Positions 36,316 through 46,837 of a stretch of 64,000 nt of DNA are shown here, one piece after another. Origin of the DNA: Diphasiastrum complanatum (Eukaryota > Streptophyta > Lycopodiopsida > Lycopodiales > Lycopodiaceae); the NCBI GenBank assembly GCA_029204225.1, contig CM055096.1, forward strand, positions 70,701,444 through 70,765,443, written 5' to 3'. The notes beneath the pieces were generated by a model. It did not search any database and had not been told where the DNA came from. It worked only from the letters and a program-made list of their open reading frames with translations. Position numbers and translations under genes: made by a program. The number at the start of each line of letters is the position of its first letter. Positions within the stretch are counted from its first letter, which is position 1.

Positions 36316-37074
36316 TCACTTGCAAAGTGTCCTTTGATGCCACAATAGAAGCACTTGAGCTTTGATCTATCCTTCTTTTTGCCACTTGAAGAAGCATCCA
36401 CTTGATCTTGCCCTTTAGATGACTTGCTTTTGGTTTTGCCCTTGAATTTGCCCTTTGTGAACATAGCATCCTCTTGAAGTGTCGATGTAGATCCACCTCT
36501 TGCGTGAAGCCTATATTCCTCATTGATCAAGATCTCTTGAAGATCCATCAAACTTGGCAGTCTTTTGAATAGCAATACTTTGAACAATGTTAGCATGAGC
36601 ATCCAACAAGCCATTAAGAATCACTTGAATAAGTTCTCCTTCCTTAATGCTTTCATCTATGCAAGCTAACTCATCATTCAATGCTTTCATTCTCAGAACA
36701 AAAGTACTTGGACTTTCTTCATTCTTTTGCAAACAAGAAAAGATTTGCCTTCTTAGAGTCAACACTCTAGAAGTAGACTTGGATTCATAAAGCTTCTTCA
36801 ATGAATTCCAAGCTTCCAAAGATGATGTGCACTTACCAACTTCCTTGAGAAGTTCATTGGTAACATTCATCTTTATCATGTGTAGAGCCTTCTTGGCCCT
36901 CTGGTCATACCTCAATTGATCTTGTTGTGTTGCTGGTCTCTCCTCCAAACCTACAACAATATCCAAAACATCATTCATCTCAAGAAGTGACTCCATCCTC
37001 ACTTTCCATAATGAATAGTTACTTGAGGTAAGCCTATCATTGGCTTCCAACATGACTCCAATTGAGGTTGCCAT
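36216..37074 (-). pseudogene. Copia gag (nested element), frameshifted
   Basis: Frame 37074-36520 gives the UBN2 gag core (TSSNYSLWKVRMESLL, EAWNSLKKLYESKS). The frame changes near 36570 to 36614-36216, which carries a zinc knuckle CFYCGIKGHFASEC near 36345-36300. The start ATG at 37074 is about 590 bp from the primer site, normal for the family. Confidence 0.9.
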
Positions 37075-37662
37075 GTAGCAATGACCTGACCTTCTCTTTC
37101 AACCTGTTTCAATGCACAAAGCACTCCTTTGAACAACAACAAATGCTTTCAAAAGAAATCACCAAGATTTGAAACTATCTCACAAATTCTCTTCTAGCAC
37201 TTATCCAAGCAAATCAACACATAGAATCATGGAATCTTGATCAACCTATGATCTATCCTCAATCTAATGACTTTTGCCACTTCCTAAGATTGAAACACAC
37301 TCAAATGAGGTCCAGCAACCTCACTATCTAGAGATCCAATCAAAATTAGGGTTTTGACAAAATCACAAAAAATTGACTATTCCAAATCTACATGCAAATG
37401 CTGAAAATTTGATATACAATCTATAAGCCACCACTTAGGCTGAACCAATGATCCAAAAATCGGCCAAATCCAGCATGTGAATTCAAAAAATGGAATTGAA
37501 CAAGTATATTGACCTATTTAGTGTTTTGATCTACAAAAGATCCAATCTACAAAAGCAAAAAATCCGATTTTGGTGTAGAATCCTCTCTAGCATGCTCTAG
37601 ACTTTATATCTTCTCCAAATCATTGATAGATCTGATTTCCTCCTTCATAACCTGAAACACAA

Positions 37663-37674
37663 GCTCTGATACCA
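37663..37674 (-). promoter_or_regulatory. Met-tRNA primer-binding site (nested element)
   Basis: GCTCTGATACCA on the + strand, i.e. TGGTATCAGAGC on the - strand, abutting the LTR. Confidence 0.93.
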
Positions 37675-38323
37675 TGTGAAAGATTTCAGATCCTTAAGAT
37701 CCAATCTACTTGAATGACCTTTGGTTAGAAAGAGAAATACACTACCAATTTCACCAATGTAGAAAAATCAGCATCTACACACAATTTGAGATGCAAACAC
37801 TAATAGAACTTGATCAAACTTGAATGAAATGATTATGTATTGTTGCTGTCCGTACAAAAACAGCAAGCTACTGAATTTCACACGTGTGGATCCAAAAATA
37901 GCAAATATGGATCATTCTACACATAGAATTGCAAGCAATCACCAAGATAGTGCACCAATGGATAGTAGAACCCAAGAGAACCATGTATAAGCATGAAATG
38001 AGATAGAGAAGAGAGAAGATGACTCTCTCCATGAGTTACATCCTTTTATAACAGGTCCGAACCCTATTTGGCCACTTGGCTTTCCCACCAAAATGCTAAC
38101 CCTACCAATTTTGGGTCTAGATTCAATGTACCCAACTTATTCAAATTGAATCTACTCAAACTCGCATTCTATCTTTCCCACACTTTCAAAAAGTGTTTAT
38201 TCAAATGAAATTTAGACTATGAACTTTGAAAAGTCAACCTCTAAGTCTAAAACAAGTTTTGGCCTCAATATGACAAAAATGGAAATATTGCAAAATGTGA
38301 TGAAACTAGTTGAATCTTTCACA
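37675..38323 (-). repeat. 5' LTR of nested Copia
   Basis: 649 bp copy of 32573-33222, carrying CACACGTGTG at 37879 where the other copy has CACACATGTG. Confidence 0.95.
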
Positions 38324-38916
38324 GATCTCTTGTAAGAAGATTTCTGTGACTTTGCAAGGCCACATGCCTCACACATCTTTCCACACTTTTTGAAAGCTTT
38401 TGGTAGGTCGAGAGCTAGTTCCTTGCTTGCCATTGACTCCATGAATTGAAGATTAGGCTGGCCTAATCTCTTATGCCAAAGCTCTACTTGAGATAGATCC
38501 TCCCTAGCCAAGTTCACACTTTCATTTGCAACATTAGCATCCAACTTGAAAAGTCTACCTTGCTTAATGCCACTAGCTATGCACTTATCATTTTTCAAGA
38601 TGGAACAAACTCCATTCTTTGAATGTACATCTAGTCCATTGTCCATTAATTGTCCTACACTAAGCAAGTTTCTTGAAATGGTAGGAACATACAAAACATT
38701 ATCTAGATCTATCCTTTTAGATGTGCCTAAGCAATGAGGAATAGATCCTATACCATCTATCTTGCATTCTTGATCAGTAGCAGTGTATATTGACTTCTTA
38801 GAATCATTACAAGAGAGAAGAGTAGAAAAATAATGCTTGTTAAAAGACATGTGGGAACTAGCCCCACTATCTATCCACCATGTGTCTTGACTTGAAGTTG
38901 GTGTAGATGCAACCAT
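38324..38916 (-). pseudogene. Older Copia protease and pre-integrase
   Basis: Starts with the protease motif WWIDSGASSHMSF and continues LDNVLYVPTISRNLLSVGQ, HKRLGQPNLQF and CEACGLAKSQ. The reading frame is interrupted by the nested element after KSSYKRS; the last residues of the open frame come from the younger LTR. Confidence 0.9.
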
Positions 38917-38989
38917 TAAGGATGTGTTGAATCCATCCTCATCTTCTTCCTCTTGAGCAATGTTCCCTTGATCTCCATTTGCTTGTTGA

Positions 38990-39795
38990 TTCTTCTACAA
39001 GTAACATTATGAGGCAACGTGTCCTTTCTTCCCACAAAAGGAACACTTGAGCTTTGCCTTGTTCTTCACTTTGCCTTTGGAAGTTGATCCTCCATTATTC
39101 ATCTCAACTGCCTTGCCTTGATTCTTCTTGAATGGATGTTGTTTCTTCTTGCCTTTGGATGTAAAATTTGCTTTCTCCTCTCCTCCATTAAGACACATGC
39201 CTCCCATTCTTGTCTTGAGGTGTAGGAGTCTACTCTCCTCGGCCACAAGAACATTGTGCAACTTTTCAATGGATGGAAGAGTGTCTTGAATAGCAAATGA
39301 TTGGACCAAGTTGGTGAACTCATCACCTAGGCCATTCAATATGATTTGTACTAGCTCTTGATCTTGGATCTTTTCTCCTATAGCACTCAATTCCTTGTTA
39401 AGAGATTTGATCCTAAGGACATACTCTTGTCCACTCTCTCCACTTCCTTTCATGCTTTGAAATACTTGATTCCTTAGCATGAGGATTCTTGAAGTGTTAT
39501 TGGATTCATAGATACTCTTTAATGGATCCCAAGCCTCTTTTGATGAGGCACAAGAAGACATCTCCTTCAAGAGGTCATTGCATACATTCAACTTTATGCA
39601 ATGTAGAGCTAATCTTGCTTTCTTCTTGTATTTGGTTTGTTCTTGGGCAGCTTGAGGCTCTTCCTCAGCTCCTAGAACTATGTCTAAGAGGTCATGGATC
39701 ACTAGGAGTGATTCCATCCTCACTTTCCAAATGGAATAATTTGTGGAAGTGAGTCTCTCACTTGATTCCAACAAATAACCACCCATGGATGACAT
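38990..39795 (-). pseudogene. Older Copia gag
   Basis: A 262-residue frame with the gag core (TSTNYSIWKVRMESLL, SKEAWDPLKSIYES) and a Lys-rich linker. The zinc knuckle CSFCGKKGHVAS is cut by a TAA just before its last Cys (about 39007), so the knuckle is incomplete in the translated product. It is clearly related to the gag of the nested element. Confidence 0.9.
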
Positions 39796-40377
39796 TGTAG
39801 AATAAATGCTCTTCTAAAATCACAAAGATATATGAATTTTAAAGATCTATGAAAGGCCTAAATCTCACAAGATTGCCTATAGCCTTGTCTCTATCAAACT
39901 AGCACACAAGCTTGAATGATACACAATTAGATCTTGACAAAAATTCCTAGCTTTCGCTCTCACAAATTTTTTTTGCTTTACACTTTTCTTAGAGGTTTCA
40001 CTTCAACTAAGGATCTGAACAAATCAGCCTCTTAGATCTGATCTTAAACTCCAAAAGAAATGCTTCAATGATCCAAAACTCTATTTGGTCATAGGCATTA
40101 GCTAGATTGAATCTAGATCAATACTATGCTTCAAAAAGCACTAAATTTGGACTAGAATTGAGATTATAGGACCAAAAAACACAAGGTAACTTGAAATAAA
40201 AGTTTCTGTACAATTTCACACATGTGAAAAGTACATACACAGCCTCCAAGTCGATTTGATCCAAATAGAAACAAGCTATCACTCTAGATGAACTCGCCCT
40301 CACTAGTATTGGCCAAAAACAAATTTTGCCAATGATCTTTGCAAGTTTTATGAATCAAATGATCACTCTCTTACTCG

Positions 40378-40389
40378 GCTCTGATACCA
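40378..40389 (-). promoter_or_regulatory. Met-tRNA primer-binding site (older element)
   Basis: GCTCTGATACCA on the + strand, immediately left of the LTR start at 40390. Confidence 0.92.
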
Positions 40390-41243
40390 TGATGAAATTT
40401 CAGTTTTAGGACATGAATGATTGTACTTAACAATCATAGAGAGTTATTGAATCAATGGATCTATCAAGTTCTACACTTTAGATCTTGATCTAGATTCACT
40501 ACACTTAGATTTAAGCAAGAGCAATGGATCAAATCTTCATAAACAAGTGAGAGCAGCCCCACACATGTGGGGTACTATCCGTTGTATGGCCTGCACCTGA
40601 AACAACAAGTACACAGGTTCTTGACAGCAATCATTCAATAAAATCACAATTCTATTGACTAGAAATCTCACAAAAGTGTAGAATGCAAAAGTCTCATCAA
40701 TCTCATTAGCAAAATGATGATCCTTTTATGGATCAAGTACATCCACGAGTCTGGTACAGTCCAACAGGTCTTCACACGTGTGCAGAGTGCCACATCACTC
40801 AGATCTATCCATCTGATCCATCCTTGATCCTTATCCAAAGTTGACCTTCTAGAATATGGCTAAAATCCAAAGAGCTAGTCTCCTAGAATATAGGAATATT
40901 CCCTACAAAATAGGATCTAAGAAAAATGCTCAACTCTTATCTTCTAGAACTCTATACACACGTGTGAACATCCACTTGCCATGTGGGAGCATTTACTCAT
41001 GCACATGCAGGGATAAGCTAACTTCTACGTGACTAGTCAACTTGACTAAAAACTAGTCATATCATGTTCACACTTGACTTGATTGATACAAAATCAAAGT
41101 AGATATTTACAAATATGAAAAGTACTTTCTTTCACACGTGAAAATAGGCTCCACACGTGTGAAATTAGATCATGAACATTGTACTCATGATTGATCTTTA
41201 TTTACAATAAAAAATGACAAGTGAGAAGTGACAATTTTCAACA
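40390..41243 (-). repeat. 5' LTR of older Copia
   Basis: On the - strand it begins TGTTGAAAATTG and ends TTTCATCA beside the primer site (854 bp). It holds several CACACGTGTG palindromes (40773, 40957, 41152) and near-forms. The 3' partner is not in the window. Confidence 0.75.
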
Positions 41244-41250
41244 ATCCCAT

Positions 41251-41531
41251 AGCCTCATATTAATTATGTGATAGACAAAATAGCATCCCATGAAGATATC
41301 TGACATTAGTCAAATATTTTTTAGGGTTCACACATTCATTTCTACACTCATATATAACCCATCCTATAACCAGCATGTGTGCTCTATTGAGATAGCCTCA
41401 TATTAATTATGTGATAGAAAAAATAGCATCCCATGAAGACACATGGCATTAGTCACATATTTTTTAGGGTTCACACATTCATTTCTACACTTATATATAA
41501 CCCATCCTATAACCAGCATGTGTGCTCTATT
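41251..41531. repeat. 143-bp tandem duplication
   Basis: Unit 1 (41251-41393) and unit 2 (41394-41531) both start AGCCTCATATTAATTATG and run through CCAGCATGTGTGCTCTATT. They differ at only a few positions. Confidence 0.92.
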
Positions 41532-42689
41532 CAAATTGCATTAAAGAAAATCACATCTTCACAACATAGAAAATAAATTTAAAAAACTAGCAACAAGTGT
41601 AGACTTAAAAGAAATGAAAGGATAGATGATATTGAATATGTCAATGTAAAAAATACATGGAAAAAGGTGATAGATTAAGGAATGGATTAAAGCTTTCAAA
41701 TGTTTAAAGGTGTGAGGTTTGAAAAGAGTCATTAAGGTGTCTATGGCAAATGTGTAGAGAGAGATCCAATTTTCTAAGAGTTCCTTCCTTTGTAGAAGGC
41801 AAGATCTAGAAGCTCATTTTGTGTTGTTATTGGTGGAGAGTTTGTCTCTTCCTAGGTGATCAAATCTTTCTAAGTGGCATTAGCGCTTTGAAGCACAATA
41901 TCTTAGTGAGAAAAATCACAACTTTTGATTTTGAATTTCATTCCAAGTCTTAAGAGGTAGAGTAATTGGTGGAATCCAATAGGGGTGATTGAATCAATTT
42001 ATTGAGCAAAAATTGACATAGTATGTATGAAACTCAAATTAGTTCTATTCAACTTTCTTTGTGAGAGTGTGAGGGTCAATTTGAGATCCCATTGCATGTC
42101 TAGAATGAGGAGGAGTCCATATTTGAGTATTCATGCATGGTTGAGATCTTTGGAAATCTCTAGTTGTCTAAATTTTTAAGCTTTGTGAAAAATTGGTGGT
42201 ATAGTTTGTTTTCAAATCAAATCAAATTCATTCTAAATCTCAAGAGTGAGAGTATTTGGGTCAAGAGTGAGTCCAAAAGAAGTGATTAAGTTTGATTTTC
42301 ATGTGTTTGAGACAAAACCCATCTTTTGTTCAAGAATCTCAAGTGTTGAGAGAACTAGTCAAGTGAAAAGAAAAATCTAGGTGTCAAATCTTTTCATATC
42401 CATTTCAATTTTCAAAAGAAAGAGTCATTGGTATTTGATGAGTTCAATAGGAGATTGGATCTGAGTTCTTTTGTGATTTGATTCAAAGATTGTGTGCTTT
42501 TGTCTTAGTGATCAAAGCAAAGTTTCCAAGTGACTAGTCATTACTGTGAAGATTGATTCTTAGGTTTGTGAGCTAGATCTTTTGTAGATCCTTCTAGATT
42601 GTTGAAGATGTTCAAATCTAGTCTCTTGAGAGTCACAAATTACATTTGAGAATCATATCACAAGTTTCTATTCACATAGCATTAATAGG
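41532..42689. other. No gene supported; leader-like sequence
   Basis: AT-rich with many TCAAAT/TTGAAT words and short open frames only. It leads into a gag-knuckle remnant on the + strand, so it may be an old retroelement leader. Confidence 0.45.
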
Positions 42690-43038
42690 TGGCATTCTAT
42701 TGAAGGAAAGAAAGGATCCTAAGTGCAACCTTTGTGGCAAGGGAGGATATATAATCTCAAGATGCTACAAAAAGAAGACCAATCCACCCAAGGAGAACCA
42801 AAGCAAGGGGGCCGAGGTGAAGGATGGAGCTTCAAGTTCAAAATGCAAATACAAGAAGGACAAGTCCAAGGAAAGGTGTTTCCTTTGTGGAAAGGTGACT
42901 GAGGCTTGGAGTCTCACAAGGACTTGCAAGATTTGTCTTCAAGAGTCCATCACAACACATGTTGAATCTTTTGAAATTTTTCACCATTTTGCTTTGAAGA
43001 AATTTTTGTATCTCAAAGGTGGATTAAGGCAATACTAG
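42690..43038 (+). pseudogene. Copia gag zinc-knuckle remnant
   Basis: In the frame ending at 43038, KCNLCGKGGYIISRC is a CCHC knuckle with the His changed to Tyr. It is followed by a Lys-rich linker like those of the Copia gags at 36-39 kb and a second partial knuckle (CFLCGK). No pol follows in this orientation, and an antisense Penelope-like element starts next to it. Confidence 0.55.
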
Positions 43039-43059
43039 TTGAGTGTGATGCTTTAAAAG

Positions 43060-44930
43060 ATAGCAAAATATGTTTTACTCGTAAGCTTACATTAGTTATG
43101 AAGTCAAGGAAATGGAAATATCTTCATAATGTAGGATCTTTTGGTTTCAATAAGATCATGAATGATGTGTTCATTCATAAAGATGAAAATTGTAAGTTTT
43201 CAATCTTAAAGGCAAGTTGTAAACTTTTTATGAGAATAAGTGAAGCATCCAAAGTGGACACTTATATCCATAAGCAAGTAGTTAGCCTTATTGAGATGGA
43301 AATGCCTTTGGATTTCAATATTAGAAAAATCATGCCAAGTTGTTGTGATGTATGAATTGAAAATAGGTCTGTTTGATGAAAGATGAATATACTGACAAAT
43401 TTAAAAGGGTAGTCTTCTTCTTTTATCATATTTAGACATTTGGAAATTGCCAGCATTTAAATCGAATTTGTAATGTTTAAAAAGTTGACAATGTTGTTTT
43501 CAACACTGTCAAACTTAATATCTAGAAATTCAAGTGGATAAATCCAAAACAGGTTTTTTCCACTCAATGTTGTTTTATATCGTCTATATAGCGGAAGATA
43601 TGTTTAAAAGCTCTCATACTATCAAGCGCTCCAAGTCTCTTGATAAATTGCATTTCATAGTATGTAAGATACCAGTTACACCATACGAGGAAACAAGAAA
43701 AACCCATAGGTATTGCACATACTTGTCTCCACGTCTTGTCACCAAGTCTGATTAGACAGTTGTCTATCAAGAAGTCATTCCATACACAGAGTTTACTCCT
43801 ACTACTAGTATTCTATCTATTGGATTGTTTATAATCCCATGATCATTTAAACTTACCACCCTTTGGTTTCCATCTGTCAGACATAGAATCATGTTTAGTC
43901 TATTTGAAGGCGAATTTTACAAGCTTACTTATAATTGTTTTTAATCCATTGGGGCCGTTTAGTAGAATATTCTCATAGCTTTTTGCTTTGTCAATTGTCC
44001 ACATATCATTAATCTTAATCGATACATTAAGATAGAATTCAGAAGATGAATCACACATTTGCCTTGAGGCCTACTCTCTTCATAAGGAGAGGAGTCAGCA
44101 TACCAAGAGCTCCAGTCAAGAAAGTGGCTAATTTTGAGAAATAGCAATCATGTGCGTTTGTAATCCATCTAAAAGTGTTTTTGTGGGCTTTAAACGTACA
44201 AAGAATAAATGGAAGTACTTCTTTGCCATGTAAATTGTCTGGTATTGACTTGGTAAAAGAAATTTTTGTTGTGCTAATAGAAGTTTCGATTGAATTATCA
44301 CTTTCATCTGGATAAGGAGCAAAATCCGGACTAGACAATCTTTCTAGGATGACTTCTGACAAATTGAATGCTTATAAAGCAAAGATTGTGTTGTGCCTTC
44401 TATACACCATTCATATATAAATGAGAGGCAATCCGATTTATTTCGTTCATAGCATCTTTCAATCGATTCCCAGACAAAGAATTGCTATGCAGCCATTTAG
44501 TATTTCTTAAGTATTTTAAAGCCATATAGAGATGCTAGTTTAAACCAACCATGATAAAGTTTGATCACCACCTCATTAATATTGGAAAGTCGTAAAGCTA
44601 TATGATATAATCTTTTGCACAAATCTTTTCTTAGTGCTTTATTTTAAACAATTTTGCAATCCATAGAGACAACATGCATAAAATCATTTGAGGCAAACTC
44701 CTTAAAACGTTTGCTTGTTGAACAACAACACATAGTAGCATCAGTAAAGCTGAAATTGATAAAAACTTTATAAGGTATGCACCAATCAAATTTGATATGA
44801 GGCATATAAGTCCAACCAAAATCAATATCAACAAAGAAACATCAATAGAGCAAAAAATATATAGTAAAGTCTCGACATGAAACTGCTTGACGTTGATACT
44901 CAAAACTCCTATTATAGTAACATAAATGTA
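43060..44930 (-). mobile_element. Penelope-like retroelement relic
   Basis: On the - strand, fragments in three frames follow the order of a Penelope-like RT. First is an N-terminal segment (44903-44530). Next is LPFILCTFKAHKNTFRWIT followed by CYFSKLATFLTGAL (about 44220-44110), equivalent to the PKxHK...RxI box. Then comes VCAIPMGFSC with the catalytic RYIDDI (43579-43590), and last EEDYPFKFVS near 43410, the post-catalytic segment. Copia and Gypsy RTs carry YVDD or similar but lack this TFKAHK/IPMG context. At least three frame changes and many stops show it is dead. A GIY-YIG endonuclease was not found. The clade cannot be set by eye. Confidence 0.7.
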
Positions 44931-45106
44931 AAAATGTCTTTCCTTTGTCGGTCTGATTACTAAGCTGCATCCGCTTCACAACATTGATGACAAACACCCT
45001 TCTTATTTCTTCTTCATCCCAGGATCAATCCCTGTAAAAGTTAAGTTTCTTCAATGGCAATTATTCCTTTCCACTACTACTTTGTTCACCTTTGCCTCTA
45101 TAAGGT

Positions 45107-46837
45107 ATGTTAGCCGATATTTCCGCACGGAAAATCGGGCCAATATTGAAGTTTAAGTTTGCAATAATTGAAATAACCGGCATGTAAAACCCGGTTATTA
45201 GAGAAAAATCGGCACAAATTTGCCTTAGGTCTGGGTCCCAGCCCGCCCTAAAGTGTCTAGACACAGTTTAAAAGTAAGAAACTGACTTTTGAAAACACCG
45301 TCAAAAATATTTTGTGGTCAATTTTTGTAAAGACCGAGCAAGAGTGCTGGTCCACCTAGAATTGGGTCCCAGCCCGTCCTAAATGAGGCTAGGGCGGATT
45401 TTGCAGCCTTAGAAACGACCGATAAATATTTTACGGCTTTTCACAAAAATGGCCAGTTGAAAAAAAATAGCCAGTATGACCGTGTTAAAATCTCACCATG
45501 TACTGAGTGCATTGTTTACTAATATATGATCACTCAGTGTATTTTTCAGGGAAACCGTGTTGTCACGGGAGCCCTACTCATGAATGTCGAAAAAGTCAAC
45601 CACAGAAGAAAAACCCGAGAAAGAAAAGTTTCAGGTAAAAACGGGACCGGGTATATGGATTCAGTGTCAAGGAGTCACAAAAAACCTAACTGCAAAGTTT
45701 GGGCAAATTACGGGAAATGGGCAAAATACGCAAATTAGTCGGTAATCCCGAGAAACCAAAAGCCAAGGGCCGCCGGGCCGTACCTGCTACAAAGGAAAGA
45801 AAAACCAAATGGGCTAAAAGAAACAAAGGACCAAGGACCAAGAAAATGGAGGGCACCTTAGGTGGAATAGGGGCTTGACAAAAGTCCTCACCCACTTTTT
45901 GGATAATAAATGTAAACAAGACTTTAGGACCTAGAGGGCCTAAAAGATATTTTCTCTAGCTTTTGACTAAGAGGGAATCTTGGCTAGTTTTGGAAGGGGG
46001 CCTTAAATGGCACCAACCCCTACACCCTCAAGAAGGCCACTTGATGTACTTGCCAATGGGTGTTGGACAAATGGACAAAAGGGCTTGAAGGGCATGAAAA
46101 TTGGCAAAGCCTCATTTTGAAGGGGGACACTTGGGATTTACTATAAAAGGAGGCCACTCTTTGTGTTAAGATATAGTTGGGTGAGTTAGATGATGATGTG
46201 ATAGTTTGATGTGATAATTTGGGATAATGAGATGATGTTGATAGTTGGTTAGTGGAACGTTTGATGTTGAGAGGTTGAGAGTCATGTCACTTTGTTGGTT
46301 AAGTTCCATTTTGTTGTGCATAATGGTTGTTGAATGCTTACTTGTTTGAAGATGTTCGAATGTTAATGTCGTGAGGATTGATCCCATTTGAATGCAAATG
46401 ACTCCTTGTTAGTTGATGTTTGTGAGAGAATGTCGAGGGAGATGTATGTATAAGTCGTTTGAAGGTTGTGTAATCGATTGAGTGATAAGAGTATGGTTGT
46501 TTAGGCCATTGCATGATCGTGTCCATTGGAAATTTTGTGCTTGGTTTATGGCTTGTGTGAAGAAGAAGATTGGGTTCAAGATTGTATGTAACAGAGAATG
46601 TGTGAGAGTGTTGCATGCTAATGGGTGTTTGTGATCCATAATGGAAAGGATGTTTTTTTTTAGAGAGAATTGTTGGATGAGTGTTGTTTCTAGAGTGTTG
46701 AAAGAGATTTCGTTATTGAGAGGACCGTGAATTATAAATCCTTTGAAGAGTCACACTTAACATAGATAAGGGTAAGAGCTCTTATCATCTAATTGTGAAG
46801 GATATAATATTTGATTGCATGATACTTGAAAACAGAA
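45107..46837 (+). repeat. LTR-like block, copy 2 (paired with 18144-19847)
   Basis: Same orientation and near-continuous similarity with copy 1, with small indels (for example an extra TTGGT near 46245). It starts abruptly at TGTTAGCCGATATTTCC, with no purine tract before it. Downstream, after 2.4 kb of unshared sequence, come the primer sites at 49205 and a gag, so it may be the first part of a long 5' LTR (to about 49203). That extent is inference. Confidence 0.75.

Larger units (their letters stand above)
32573..38323 (-). mobile_element. Young nested Copia element with both LTRs
   Basis: LTRs at 32573-33222 (3') and 37675-38323 (5') are about 98% identical by eye (roughly ten substitutions and one 1-bp gap). 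Both have TGTGAAAG/CTTTCACA ends. The target duplication GATCT lies at 32568-32572 and 38324-38328. The primer site (- strand TGGTATCAGAGC) is at 37674-37663 and the purine tract GAAGAGGGAG at 33232-33223. Despite its youth, gag and pol carry three frame changes and one stop, so it is probably not autonomous unless these are sequencing errors. Confidence 0.95.
32285..41243 (-). mobile_element. Older Copia element, split by a younger one
   Basis: On the - strand: LTR 41243-40390, primer site 40389-40378, gag 39795-39007, protease and pre-integrase 38916-38324, then the inserted element 38323-32573, then integrase 32572-32285. The coding sequence resumes exactly across the insertion: KSSYKRS on one side and SSSRSPSPLDLIHSDV on the other, with the 5-bp GATCT duplicated. 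The rest of pol and the 3' LTR are absent. Confidence 0.88.

Noticed and set aside
43262-43770. Independent small host genes on either strand
   Set aside because: The - strand pieces carry IPMG and YIDD in the order of a Penelope-like RT; the + strand frames are their shadows.
18144-46837. The two 1.7-kb blocks as the two LTRs of one 28-kb element
   Set aside because: Outer flanks do not form a target duplication. A purine tract precedes copy 1, not copy 2, and a primer site and gag follow copy 2, so they fit fragments of two separate copies better.
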